Shown here: positions 50,085 to 58,500 of the stretch, in pieces
Numbering within the stretch: position 1 is the stretch's first letter
Layout: each line of letters starts with the position of its first letter
Origin: Paludibacteraceae bacterium
GTDB lineage: Bacteria > Bacteroidota > Bacteroidia > Bacteroidales > Paludibacteraceae
Assembly (NCBI GenBank): GCA_024400115.1
Contig: JAKSNF010000006.1
Location: 27,613-91,612 of the forward strand
Direction of reading: 5' to 3'
DNA: 64,000 nt
Program-made: the position numbers and the translations under genes
The notes under the pieces: model-generated
The model's input: only the letters and a program-made list of their open reading frames with translations
Databases searched by the model: none
What the model was told of the DNA's origin: nothing

Positions 50085-50942
50085 ATGATAGATACTCACT
50101 GTCATATTGACGATCCGCAATATCAGCCTTTATCGGACTATATCCGCGCTCAGCAGGAGGGTGGAGTAGAAGCCATCATCGTTCCTGCTACCGATGCCGC
50201 TTCTTCTAAAGCCGTCTTAGAACTCTGTAAAACTCTCAACTCTCAACTATTAAACCAGACGGCTACTCTAAACTCTAAACTCTCCACTCTAAACTACCTA
50301 TCGCCGGCGATAGGCCTACACCCCGAAGAAGTAGGCCCCGATTGGCAGCAACAGTTAGACGAAATAGAATCTCTATTATTTTCAACTTTCAACTTATCAA
50401 CTAAACAACTTCTTTCGGCTATCAACTTTCAACTTTCAACTATTACGGCCATCGGCGAGATAGGCCTCGATTACCATTTCTCCACGGAGTTCAAGTCCGA
50501 GCAACAATTGGCTTTTCGTCGTCAGTTGCGTTGGGCAAAAGAGTTAGACTTGCCTGTTATTGTTCATCTGAGGGAGGCTACGGAGGACGGATTGCGTATC
50601 TTAGCGGAGGAGAATATACATAAAGGTGTATTGCACTGCTTTAGTGGTAGTCACGAGACGGCAATGCAAGCCGTTAAGATGGGGCTCTATTTAGGAATCG
50701 GTGGGGTTATTACGTTTAAGAACTGCAAACTGAAGGATGCTTTGGTAGGTGTGCCTTTGGAGAGGCTGGTTTTGGAGACAGACGGACCTTATATGGCTCC
50801 CGTTCCTCATCGAGGGGAGCGTAATGAGAGCCGTTGGATGAGTTATGTTGTGGACGTGCTCTGTGAGGTCTATAAGGTAGGCCAAGAGGAGGTTGATAGA
50901 CAAGCAACGGCTAATGCAAGGGCATTATTTAATCTAAATTAG
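50085..50942 (+). CDS. TatD-family metal-dependent hydrolase with two repeat insertions
   Basis: A 285-residue TIM-barrel metallohydrolase of the TatD (DNase) family. Metal ligands appear in DTHCHIDD (residues 3-10), GEIGLDYHF, the His in VIVHLREA, HCFSGS and LETDGPYMAP. Two composite arrays are in frame: residues about 50-70 (with [11 protein letters not shown]) before the SPAIGLHPEE strand, and residues 99-119 (with NLSTKQLLSAINFQLST) before AIGEIGLDYH. Without them the protein would be about 245-255 residues, close to the family norm. In the first copy the core reads ACCAGAC; the usual ACTAGAC would give TAG in frame. The ATG at 50085 starts the family's conserved opening. Confidence 0.9.
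   Translation: MIDTHCHIDDPQYQPLSDYIRAQQEGGVEAIIVPATDAASSKAVLELCKTLNSQLLNQTATLNSKLSTLNYLSPAIGLHPEEVGPDWQQQLDEIESLLFSTFNLSTKQLLSAINFQLSTITAIGEIGLDYHFSTEFKSEQQLAFRRQLRWAKELDLPVIVHLREATEDGLRILAEENIHKGVLHCFSGSHETAMQAVKMGLYLGIGGVITFKNCKLKDALVGVPLERLVLETDGPYMAPVPHRGERNESRWMSYVVDVLCEVYKVGQEEVDRQATANARALFNLN
50233..50293 (+). repeat. composite heptamer array, stop-free ACCAGAC core, inside tatD
   Basis: CTCTCAA twice, CTATTAA, core ACCAGAC-GGCTA, CTCTAAA twice, CTCTCCA, CTCTAAA. In frame. Confidence 0.92.
50379..50439 (+). repeat. composite heptamer array (CTTTCAA type) inside tatD
   Basis: TTTTCAA, CTTTCAA, CTTATCA, core ACTAAAC-AACTT, CTTTCGG, CTATCAA, CTTTCAA twice. In frame. Confidence 0.9.
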
Positions 50943-50970
50943 TGCAAAATACGAAAAAATCAAACAAAAA

Positions 50971-51002
50971 TTTGCATATATAAAAAAAAAGTTGTACTTT
51001 TG
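50971..51002 (+). promoter_or_regulatory. promoter of tRNA-Ser(GGA)
   Basis: TTTG at 50971-50974, 20 nt, TACTTTTG at 50995-51002. Confidence 0.8.
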
Positions 51003-51083
51003 CAGTCGCAAATAAAATTATGCCGCGAAATATCGGTATATATCCCTTAAATGGGGTCCCCGAAAAGTCCACTTTTTGGGGAA

Positions 51084-51171
51084 GGAGAGATGCTCGAGTG
51101 GTTGAAGAGGCACGCCTGGAAAGCGTGTAAACGCCAAAAGCGTTTCCTGGGTTCGAATCCCTGTCTCTCCG
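51084..51171 (+). tRNA. tRNA-Ser (anticodon GGA)
   Basis: An 88-nt class II tRNA with acceptor GGAGAGA/TCTCTCC, discriminator G, anticodon loop CTGGAAA between ACGC and GCGT, a long variable arm, and T loop TTCGAAT. CCA is not encoded. Confidence 0.94.
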
Positions 51172-51246
51172 CAAGCGGAGAAACCGGATTTTTAGTCAAA
51201 GCAGGGTCTAAGTTTACTTAAGACACAGGGTTGAATAAAAAACGGA

Positions 51247-51278
51247 ACTCCCTTGCAAGGATGCTCCTTGCAAGGAGT
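51247..51278 (+). other. long hairpin in the leader of exbB
   Basis: ACTCCCTTGCAAGGA and TCCTTGCAAGGAGT form a nearly perfect stem with loop TGC. No T-run follows, so it is more likely an RNA structure or processing site than a terminator. Confidence 0.6.
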
Positions 51279-51394
51279 AGGGATTACGAAGAAATCCCTG
51301 TCGGAGAAAAAGGGGAGGATTGATATAATCGCTTAGCTTCGCTGCTCAATATATTTTTATATAAATAACTTTAAATAACTAATCTAATAAGTTT

Positions 51395-52240
51395 ATGAAG
51401 AAAATTTTTGTTACCCTCACGGTAATGGCAATGCTTTCCTTTGGTAGTGTTGCCGTAATGGCTCAAGAGGCAGATTTAGCTTCTCAAGAGACCACTGAAA
51501 AAGTTGCTGACAACGATGAGGCTGTTGTAGCTGATTCTGTTAAAGCTGTAGTTGAAGAAGAAGTTGCTGCTCCTGCTAAGGAAGAAGGCGACTTAGTTGC
51601 TTTCCACAAAACGTTAAAAACGAAGTTCATCGAAGGTGGTGCTGGTTTCATGGCGCTGACCTTAATCTGCTTGGTATTTGGTTTAGCTTTTTGTATTGAG
51701 CGTATCATTTACTTAAGTTTGAGTAAGACGAATACGAAGGCTTTGCTAGCTAATATCGAAGCTGCTCTTAAGAATGGTGGTATTGATGCTGCTCTTGACG
51801 TTTGCCGTAATACCCGTGGTCCTGTTGCAAGTATTTTCTATCAAGGTTTGAGCCGTTATAGCGAGGGCATTGATGTTGTTGAAAAAACGGTTGCCTCTTA
51901 TGGTGGTGTACAACTCGGTCTTCTTGAGAAGAACCTCAGTTGGATTTCTCTGTTTATTGCTGTTGCTCCGTCGTTAGGTTTCTTAGGTACCATTATCGGT
52001 ATGATTCAAGCCTTCGATAAGATCCAACAAGTGGGTGATATCTCGGCTACCGTTGTTGCCGGTGGTATTAAAGTTGCTCTGTTGACAACCCTTCTCGGTT
52101 TGGTTATCGCTATCATTCTTCAATTCTTCTATAACTACATTCTTGCTGTCATTGAAGGTCTGGTTAACGAAATGGAGGACAGCTCCATCAGTTTGCTTGA
52201 TATCGTTGTTGAGTACGACGCTGTACAAAAGAAGAAATAA
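51395..52240 (+). CDS. exbB: MotA/TolQ/ExbB proton-channel protein
   Basis: The channel subunit of the inner-membrane motor that energises TonB. 281 residues: a signal-like N-terminus (residues 1-23, ending VMAQ), an acidic Ala/Glu/Val-rich stretch (24-65), a first membrane helix (FMALTLICLVFGLAFCIERI), the cytoplasmic loop, and two C-terminal helices with the family signature APSLGFLGTIIGMIQAF and TVVAGGIKVALLTTLLGLVIAIILQ. First gene of a four-gene cluster. No TAnnTTTG promoter or terminator is seen between it and tRNA-Ser(GGA), so read-through from the tRNA promoter is possible. Confidence 0.9.
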   Translation: MKKIFVTLTVMAMLSFGSVAVMAQEADLASQETTEKVADNDEAVVADSVKAVVEEEVAAPAKEEGDLVAFHKTLKTKFIEGGAGFMALTLICLVFGLAFCIERIIYLSLSKTNTKALLANIEAALKNGGIDAALDVCRNTRGPVASIFYQGLSRYSEGIDVVEKTVASYGGVQLGLLEKNLSWISLFIAVAPSLGFLGTIIGMIQAFDKIQQVGDISATVVAGGIKVALLTTLLGLVIAIILQFFYNYILAVIEGLVNEMEDSSISLLDIVVEYDAVQKKK

Positions 52241-52286
52241 TAGGATCCGTCAACCTTAGTATTAACTAATTTAAAACGTATATCCT

Positions 52287-52745
52287 ATGAATAAAATCTA
52301 TAAAATTATTCCCAAGGTTACTCTCCTAATCTTGTGTGCTATAGGAATAGCAGCTGCTTTAGCTTTCTTCATTTCTCACTTCTTAGGGAAGAGTGTGGGA
52401 ACTTTGGAGGTTGCTGGTGATTTCTTGGCTATCCCTGAGTTTACTTCTACTTTCCTCTGCTGGATATATATCTTGATTGCTTTGGCAGTAATAGCTGCAG
52501 TTATCTCTGTCGTTATAGTCCTAAAAGAGATGTTTAAAACCCATCCATATATGGCTATTGCTATCATTGCAGCTATCATTAGTGTTCCTTTATTTTTCGC
52601 TCTCTGCTATTGGCTTTTGTCAAATCCCGGAGAACTCTTTGAGGAACGTTTGAGTGATGCTTGCATTTACGAAACCTATATCTATGTTGGAGTGGCTCTT
52701 GTGACGCTCTTCTGGGGCATGATTCATTCTATAAGAAAAAATTAA
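52287..52745 (+). CDS. four-helix membrane protein of ExbB/ExbD clusters
   Basis: A 152-residue inner-membrane protein with four hydrophobic helices (about residues 10-30, 55-80, 88-110, 128-148) and short charged loops. No catalytic motif. Small membrane proteins of this kind stand between exbB and exbD in many Bacteroidota; the function is unknown. 46 nt after exbB and 8 nt before the first exbD. Confidence 0.7.
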   Translation: MNKIYKIIPKVTLLILCAIGIAAALAFFISHFLGKSVGTLEVAGDFLAIPEFTSTFLCWIYILIALAVIAAVISVVIVLKEMFKTHPYMAIAIIAAIISVPLFFALCYWLLSNPGELFEERLSDACIYETYIYVGVALVTLFWGMIHSIRKN

Positions 52746-52753
52746 ATTAAACT

Positions 52754-53335
52754 ATGGCAAAGAAAATCCCTCAGATTAATGCTAGTTCAATGGCGGATAT
52801 CTCTTTCTTGCTGCTGATCTTCTTCTTGGTCACCACATCTATGGATGTTAACCAAGGTCTGGCGCGGCGTCTGCCGCCGCCCATTCCACCTGATCAAAAG
52901 ATTGAAGACCAGGATATCAATAAGCGCAACCTATTAATCGTAAAGATTAATTCGCAAAACCAATTGATGGTGCAAGGTAAAGAGTTGCCCATTAACCAAC
53001 TTAGAGAGGAAGCCAAAAAGTTTATTCTCAATGCGGAAGATGATGCTCATCTGCCCAAGTTGGTGGAAGAAGACTTTGGCGCTCCTATTGGCGTCCTTAA
53101 ATATACAAAGGATCACGTTATCTCTGTCCAAAATGACGTAGATACACAGTACCAAGCTTATTTGGACGTACAAAACGAGTTGGTGGCTGCTTATAACGAA
53201 TTGCGTAACGAATGCGCTCGTAAGTATTTCCACAAGGCTTATGCCGAATTAGATGAAGATCAACAAAAGCAGGTTCAGAAAGTGTATCCGCAGAAGATCT
53301 CCGAGGCCGAGCCTAAAAACTATGGAGGAAACTAA
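52754..53335 (+). CDS. exbD: ExbD/TolR-type biopolymer transport protein (first)
   Basis: A 193-residue inner-membrane protein with one N-terminal helix and a periplasmic domain. INASSMADISFLLLIFFLVTTSM holds the conserved membrane aspartate of the proton path, followed by RLPPPIPPDQ. The periplasmic part is longer than E. coli ExbD (141) and ends in a charged helix. It works with ExbB and the second ExbD. 2 nt separate it from the next gene. Confidence 0.9.
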   Translation: MAKKIPQINASSMADISFLLLIFFLVTTSMDVNQGLARRLPPPIPPDQKIEDQDINKRNLLIVKINSQNQLMVQGKELPINQLREEAKKFILNAEDDAHLPKLVEEDFGAPIGVLKYTKDHVISVQNDVDTQYQAYLDVQNELVAAYNELRNECARKYFHKAYAELDEDQQKQVQKVYPQKISEAEPKNYGGN

Positions 53336-53337
53336 TT

Positions 53338-53808
53338 ATGGCTAAGATACGTAGAAATGAAAAACGTGAGATGCCGGCTTTGAATACTTCTTCTCTGCCC
53401 GATATCATTTTCATGCTCCTGTTCTTCTTCATGTCAGTTACTACCATGAAGGAAGTAACCTATAAGGTGCAATTCACAAATCCGCAAGCTACAGAGTTAA
53501 CTAAACTCGAGAAGAAAACATTGGTTCGTTACATCTATGTTGGTACGCCTACTGCTGAGTTCCGCAAGCAATATGGTGCTGAGACACGTATCCAATTAGA
53601 TGATGCTTTCGCAGATAAGAAAGAGATAGGTGATTACATCATCAACGAGCGTTCGGCTATGAACGAGCAAGACCAAGGTCTGATGACCGTTAGCATTAAA
53701 GCCGACAAGGAGACCCGCATGGGTGTCATTGCCGACATTAAGCAAGAACTGCGTCGTGCATATGCTTTGAAGATCTCTTACGCTGCTACGCAACGCACCA
53801 GTTTCTAA
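53338..53808 (+). CDS. exbD: ExbD/TolR-type biopolymer transport protein (second)
   Basis: A 156-residue paralogue of the preceding gene: LNTSSLPDIIFMLLFFFMSVTTM contains the membrane aspartate, and the periplasmic domain includes VSIKADKETRMGVIADIKQELRRA, the usual ExbD closing segment. Two different ExbD proteins per ExbB are common in Bacteroidota. tonB does not follow; a strong terminator does. Confidence 0.9.
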   Translation: MAKIRRNEKREMPALNTSSLPDIIFMLLFFFMSVTTMKEVTYKVQFTNPQATELTKLEKKTLVRYIYVGTPTAEFRKQYGAETRIQLDDAFADKKEIGDYIINERSAMNEQDQGLMTVSIKADKETRMGVIADIKQELRRAYALKISYAATQRTSF

Positions 53809-53826
53809 ACGATTCTCCTATACTCT

Positions 53827-53855
53827 AAAGGGTCACCCATCGGTGACCCTTTTTT
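53827..53855 (+). terminator. intrinsic terminator of exb cluster
   Basis: GGGTCACC/GGTGACCC stem with loop CATC, flanked by AAA and a T-run. Confidence 0.92.
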
Positions 53856-53952
53856 GTTTTCTGTTTACTCCTTCCCTCTTCTCGTTTCTTGTTTCTTATT
53901 CGCCTCTTTTGCTGTCAAAACCCTAAAAAAATGTATAAAAAACGCAATTATA

Positions 53953-53984
53953 TTTGCATATATCAAAAATTAGTTGTAATTTTG
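53953..53984 (+). promoter_or_regulatory. promoter of candidate non-coding RNA
   Basis: TTTG at 53953-53956, 20 nt, TAATTTTG at 53977-53984, with no credible ORF following. Confidence 0.75.
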
Positions 53985-53987
53985 CAG

Positions 53988-54337
53988 CGATTTTGAATTG
54001 CTGTATAGCAATGTAAATCAAAAGCAAGCTCACGCAGGGGTGTCTGCGGTGCTCAATTAGCACCTCGTTAGCATTTGTGGGTGGGGCTTGCAGACATATT
54101 GAAAAGGCGTTTAATCGCTATGTTTTGACTGATAGGAATCTGGTAAATTCGTTTATTTGTCCCAAAACATTGCAGCATTAGATGTCCATGGAGTATGTTT
54201 ATACTCGCGTGTACCTTATGTGTTATATGTGTACACGCGTAAGCATATTCGGCGTGGGCTTCGGTGTTGTTGTTATGGACACAGGCAATACCAGAGCCTC
54301 TATCAGCGGAACAGCAGCAGTGCAGTCCCGCTTTTTT
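53988..54337 (+). ncRNA. candidate structured non-coding RNA, about 350 nt
   Basis: A strong promoter is followed by sequence without a credible ORF but with several hairpins: an outer GCAAGC/GCTTGC pair (54024-54029 with 54086-54091) enclosing GGTGCT-CAATT-AGCACC (54048-54064), a 9-bp stem CGCGTGTAC/GTACACGCG (54206-54214 with 54231-54239), and a terminator-like AGCGG/CCGCT stem (54305-54332) running into TTTTTT. The hallmarks of tmRNA, RNase P RNA and SRP RNA were looked for and not found. Identity unknown. It may be a 6S-like or lineage-specific RNA. Confidence 0.45.
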
Positions 54338-54532
54338 GTGTGTCTTTGCTGAACGCGAGGGTCTCTGTTGATGTTACGAGAATGGGCCTTACCAGAGCCT
54401 GATGTGCCAATATTGGCAGAGTACCCCGCTTATTTATCCTCGTCCTGCCGGACGTTAAATGGCAAACGATCTTTGAAATATTGGATTTTTACCGAAAAAG
54501 GAAAAGATTTTTGCGTTTTTTTGTCATAAAAC
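54338..54532. other. intergenic stretch after the candidate RNA
   Basis: No gene seen. TACCAGAGCCT occurs here (about 54391) and within the candidate RNA (about 54289), so part of the element may be duplicated. Confidence 0.35.
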
Positions 54533-54563
54533 TTGTGTATATCAAAAAAAAACCTTACCTTTG
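54533..54563 (+). promoter_or_regulatory. promoter of toxin-antitoxin operon
   Basis: TTG at 54533-54535, 20 nt, TACCTTTG at 54556-54563. Confidence 0.8.
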
Positions 54564-54595
54564 CAGCGTTAAACTGCAAAAGGAAAGGAAACATT

Positions 54596-54802
54596 ATGTT
54601 AGCAACAGCAGCTGTGCCTACGTATGATCAAGTGTTGGTTAATATACCACACGTTGAAATGAAACGTTTTAAGGCGATTATGAAAGCGTTAGATTATGAA
54701 TTAGTGAAACGCAATGAATTAGATGAGGCAATTGAAGAGGTCGAGTCAGGTAATGTGATACATTGTTCTTCGCTTGAAGAATTAAAGAGAGCTGTAGGAT
54801 AA
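54596..54802 (+). CDS. antitoxin of a YafQ-type toxin-antitoxin pair
   Basis: A 68-residue protein preceding and overlapping the toxin gene by 1 nt (TAATG). The N-terminus (PTYDQVLVNIPHVEMKRFKAIMKALDYEL) suits a short DNA-binding or dimerisation part, and the acidic C-terminus (LDEAIEEVESGNVIHCSSLEELKRAVG) is typical of the toxin-wrapping tail of RelB/DinJ-like or Phd-like antitoxins of Bacteroidota. The ATG at 54596 follows a purine-rich AGGAAAGGAAAC and a leader of about 30 nt. Assignment rests mainly on its partner. Confidence 0.8.
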   Translation: MLATAAVPTYDQVLVNIPHVEMKRFKAIMKALDYELVKRNELDEAIEEVESGNVIHCSSLEELKRAVG

Positions 54803-55104
54803 TGTATACTTTAGATTATGCTCCTCGATTTTTGCGTTCTGTGAAGCGTTGCAAACAAAAGGGTAAAGATTTATCTTTGCTTTGGGACACAGTACACTTG
54901 CTAATGACAGAAGGAAAAGTACCCGAGTCATACGATCCGCATGAATTAGAAAGGGAGTATGCCGGATATTACGAATGTCACATGGAAGATGATTGGCTAC
55001 TTGTATGGAAACAAAACGATTACAAGTTGACTTTAGTTCTTTATGATACAGGTACTCACGAAGAACTATTCAAAAAGAAATATAAGTTAATAAAGAAAGA
55101 CTAA
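54802..55104 (+). CDS. YafQ/RelE-superfamily mRNA interferase toxin
   Basis: A 100-residue ribosome-dependent mRNA endonuclease of the YafQ type. Landmarks are YAPRFLRSVKRCKQKGKDLSLL at the start, the substrate-positioning LEREYAGYYECHMEDDWLLVWK, and LVLYDTGTHEELF, where the family usually ends with GTHSDLF; the catalytic His of the family falls in this GTH motif. Translationally coupled to the antitoxin. Followed by a strong terminator. Confidence 0.9.
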   Translation: MYTLDYAPRFLRSVKRCKQKGKDLSLLWDTVHLLMTEGKVPESYDPHELEREYAGYYECHMEDDWLLVWKQNDYKLTLVLYDTGTHEELFKKKYKLIKKD

Positions 55105-55127
55105 TATCCTTGCTTGATAACTTTTAG

Positions 55128-55166
55128 GCGGTAAAAATCCAATGAAGCGATTTTTACCGCTTTTTT
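55128..55166 (+). terminator. intrinsic terminator of toxin-antitoxin operon
   Basis: A 12-bp stem GCGGTAAAAATC/GATTTTTACCGC followed by six T. Confidence 0.93.
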
Positions 55167-55592
55167 GTGTGTGCACAGAACGGGCACCTTTCCACACTGC
55201 CACATCTGCGGAATAAAGCGCCGCATAATCTTCACTATGTACCGCATCTGTGGAATGAGACCGTAAATAATTTTTATTATTAAGTGTGCACTAAAGCACA
55301 CCGCAGGGAAACGAAGTGGAGCTGCGCCTACTATTGATTTATTTATTGGACATGGAAGTTTACTTACAGGGACAGAAATAAATAGGAGGAATAATAAAAA
55401 GATTAAAAAGTTCAGCGGAATCTGCGGGAGACAGAAAGAACAACCGTGCATCGTGAATTGTGAAATAATCGTGCCCTTGTGGCTAAGAATCGAAATATAA
55501 TTATTAACTTAAAAATCAAAATAAATCCAAATAAATCCAAATAAATCAAAACAAACAACTAATTTTATTAACCAACTAATTTTTATTTAGTT
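55167..55592. other. long leader region of the 1872-residue protein gene
   Basis: No gene. Contains CCGCATCTGTGGAAT-like repeats near 55190-55250, a shared leader element (55424-55455), an inverse CACRATG heptamer stretch, and an AT-rich AAATAAATCC array (10-bp period, about 55518-55550) just upstream of the ATG, likely part of the translation start region in this GC-poor leader. Confidence 0.55.
55424..55473 (+). repeat. shared leader element plus inverse CACRATG heptamers, copy 1
   Basis: The first 32 nt (GCGGGAGA ... GTGCATCGTG) match 62520-62553 with a few changes. The right part reads in reverse as CACAATT, CACGATG, CACGGTT heptamers. Confidence 0.7.
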
Positions 55593-58500
55593 ATGAGAAA
55601 ATTTTATTTATTTATGCTAATGGCAGTGGGACTGCTGATTAGCACAACTATGTCCGCCGCTCCGGAGCGACCAACTCCGCCGACAGAACCTCAAGATGTT
55701 GCAGAGGGGGTTCTGAAGAAGGAAGTTCCTCCGACAGTTCCAACATCATTCACTGCTGCTCCGCGCAAGGCTGCGATGGCAGGTGAACCGATTACTGTTC
55801 TTCATGATGGAGTTTCTACCAATTATGCAGATTGGGCAACGATGACGGCTGCTTTAGAGGATGGGGATGAGATTACTTTGAACGCAGACCTCACGGGCAA
55901 CTTCGCTTTGATGAAATCCGTAACTTTGAATTTGAATGAAAAATGGCTGAAAAGTAACTCTGGCACGACCTTGAGCGTAAGTGGAAATATCACCATCAAA
56001 AATGGTACTATTCAAGCTCAATATACATCTGGCTATGGTATATATGCTATTTCTGGAGAAATTCAGGTGATGGATGTGAATGTTTATTCTCAATATAATC
56101 CATCTACTGGTTATGGGAAAAATAATAGTTATGGCCCCGCTTATCCACTATGGATTGAAACGGGTGCTAATGTTACAGTAACAAATGGATTCTTTGATGG
56201 ATACGATTACGCAGCTGAAGTAAAGGGAAATCTGACGCTGAAAGGTAAGGCGGATTTCTATGCTTGGACTAATGGTATTAAAAATGAATTTTCAGGACAA
56301 GTTACTATAGATGGTGCTGATGTTGTTGTACATGCAAATACTCATGGTATCGGAAACTATGGTAAAGTCACTCTTAAACAAGGAAAAATTCAGGGTAATA
56401 AATATCAAGGTATTTACAACTATAGTCAAGGTGCCAAAATTACCGTAGAAGGAGGTTCTGTCATTGGTAATAACTATGGTATCTATGATGCAGGTGGTGC
56501 TGATTTCATCATGAGTGGTGGTAAAATTGAAGGTAAAAATTACTATGCCATCTATAGTGCCGAAAATGGTAGCCTCGATATGAGTGCTGGAGAATGCATC
56601 GGTAAGACTTGGGGAGTTGTCTTCACATCTGCTACTTCGGTAGCTGTTTCCGGTGGTAGTATTACGGGTAGTAGTTCGTATGGTCTATATACCAATCAAA
56701 CTAACACCACAATTACTGGTGGTCGTTTCAAAGGAACTCCGTCCTTATATTTCTATGGTGGAACAAGTTCCGTTACGGGTGGTGAGTTCTCTACCAATGA
56801 TTTTGAGGTAGATAAGGGCTATGCTTTGGCTTCACAGGACGATGCAACATATAAATATAAAGTTGTTGCTTCCGTTGCTCACATTGGCGGAACTGTCTAT
56901 GGTTCGTTGACTGAAGCCCTAACCGCTGCTCAAGCAGGAGACGAAGTGGTGGTTGATAACGATATTATGGGCGATTATATCGTTACTAAAGCCATTACCT
57001 TGAATACTGGCAAAAACACGATTAGTGGTACGGTAACGGCTGATGGTGTGAAAGTGATGGTAAAAGGTACTGGTACAATCAACGCTTTAGCCGTAGCAAA
57101 TGAAGGTACATTTGAGATTTACAGTGGAACTTATCCGTTTAATCCGGCTCAATACCTTGCAGAGAATATCTCGGCAATGGACAACCATGATGGCACCTAT
57201 ACCGCAGGTTTATTCTTGGCTCGCATTGGTGATGACAAATATTTCTTCACATTACAAGAAGCTTTGGATGCTGTTTCTGAGGATGGTGTAGAACCCACAG
57301 AAATCACCGTGTTGCAAACTATTGACAATAAGGTGGAGATTGCAATCTATGGTCATCGCAAGACTATCCTGAATTTAAACGGACATACACTTAATATGCT
57401 TGGTAGCACCTCCCTCAACATAAGCAAAAATATTGAGGATAATTCATATGAACCAAGTGCAGAGGATGTATTTACTGTTAAGAACGGTGTTGTAAATTCT
57501 CCAGAAGGAGGTGTTACATTCTATGCGTATGGCGGTGTAATTACTGTAGAAAACTTGACTATTAATAATAGTGAATCATCTGGTTTATACACTACTGATG
57601 CCACAACAGGTACGCCCGTATATAATATCGGTGAAGGTGTAGTTGTGAATGCATCTTGCAGTTTCTATATTGGCACTATTAATATGAATGCCGGTGAGAT
57701 TAATGGCTATGTGTATAATGCAGGTGCCACATTCAATTTGAATGGTGGATCTGTTTCTTCCGATAAAACAAATTATTGCTTCTATACAGGAGGTGAAAAC
57801 GCAAGTCTAAACATAAGTGATGGAATACTTACCAATAGTTATAATGGTACTACTACGGAATATTATGTTGTTTTTAACAAGGGAGGAAACGTAAGTGTTA
57901 CTGGAGGTAAATTCTTTGTTCCTATTTATGGAGAGGATAGCCAGATAAGACAGATATTCTATTCTGACAATAACAACTTTGATATCAAGGGTGGAACTTA
58001 TAATGTTAGTAGCAATGATGCCAAGTTTGGTAACGTCGCTCTTGCTTCTGGATACTATTGTATGTTAGCTGCGGAAGAAGGATGGTTTGTTGTGGACAAT
58101 AATGCCGTTGCAGTTGTCAATAACATTGCTTATGCTACGATGGATGCCGCTATTGCTGCCGCACAACCCAATAGTAGCCGTATAGTTCTGATTAAAGATT
58201 ATGATGGTGATATAGCCATTGCTTTTAACGACACAATAGATTTGAGAGATTACAAAGTTAATGGAATAATCAAAGCAACAAATGGTGCTACCGTGTTTGT
58301 AGATGGTAAAACATCTGCTTCTGCTAATGGTTTTGAGGGGGGTGTGAAAGTATTGGTTGGTACATACGATTTTGACCCAACAGCTTTCCTTGCAGATAAT
58401 TGCAGTGTTGATACAGAGACTATCCCTGGTAAATATATCGTTACCAAAGGTGTTGTAAGTTATAATGGTAAACTATATGCTTCTTTAGCAGATGCTGTTG

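Noticed and set aside
53988..54400. tmRNA, RNase P RNA or SRP RNA in the exb-toxin gap; also an 81-codon frame at 54157-54402
   Set aside because: The tRNA-like ends, the GAGGAAAGTCC-type core and the SRP apical loop were not found, and the frame has odd composition, crosses the hairpins and has no leader of its own.
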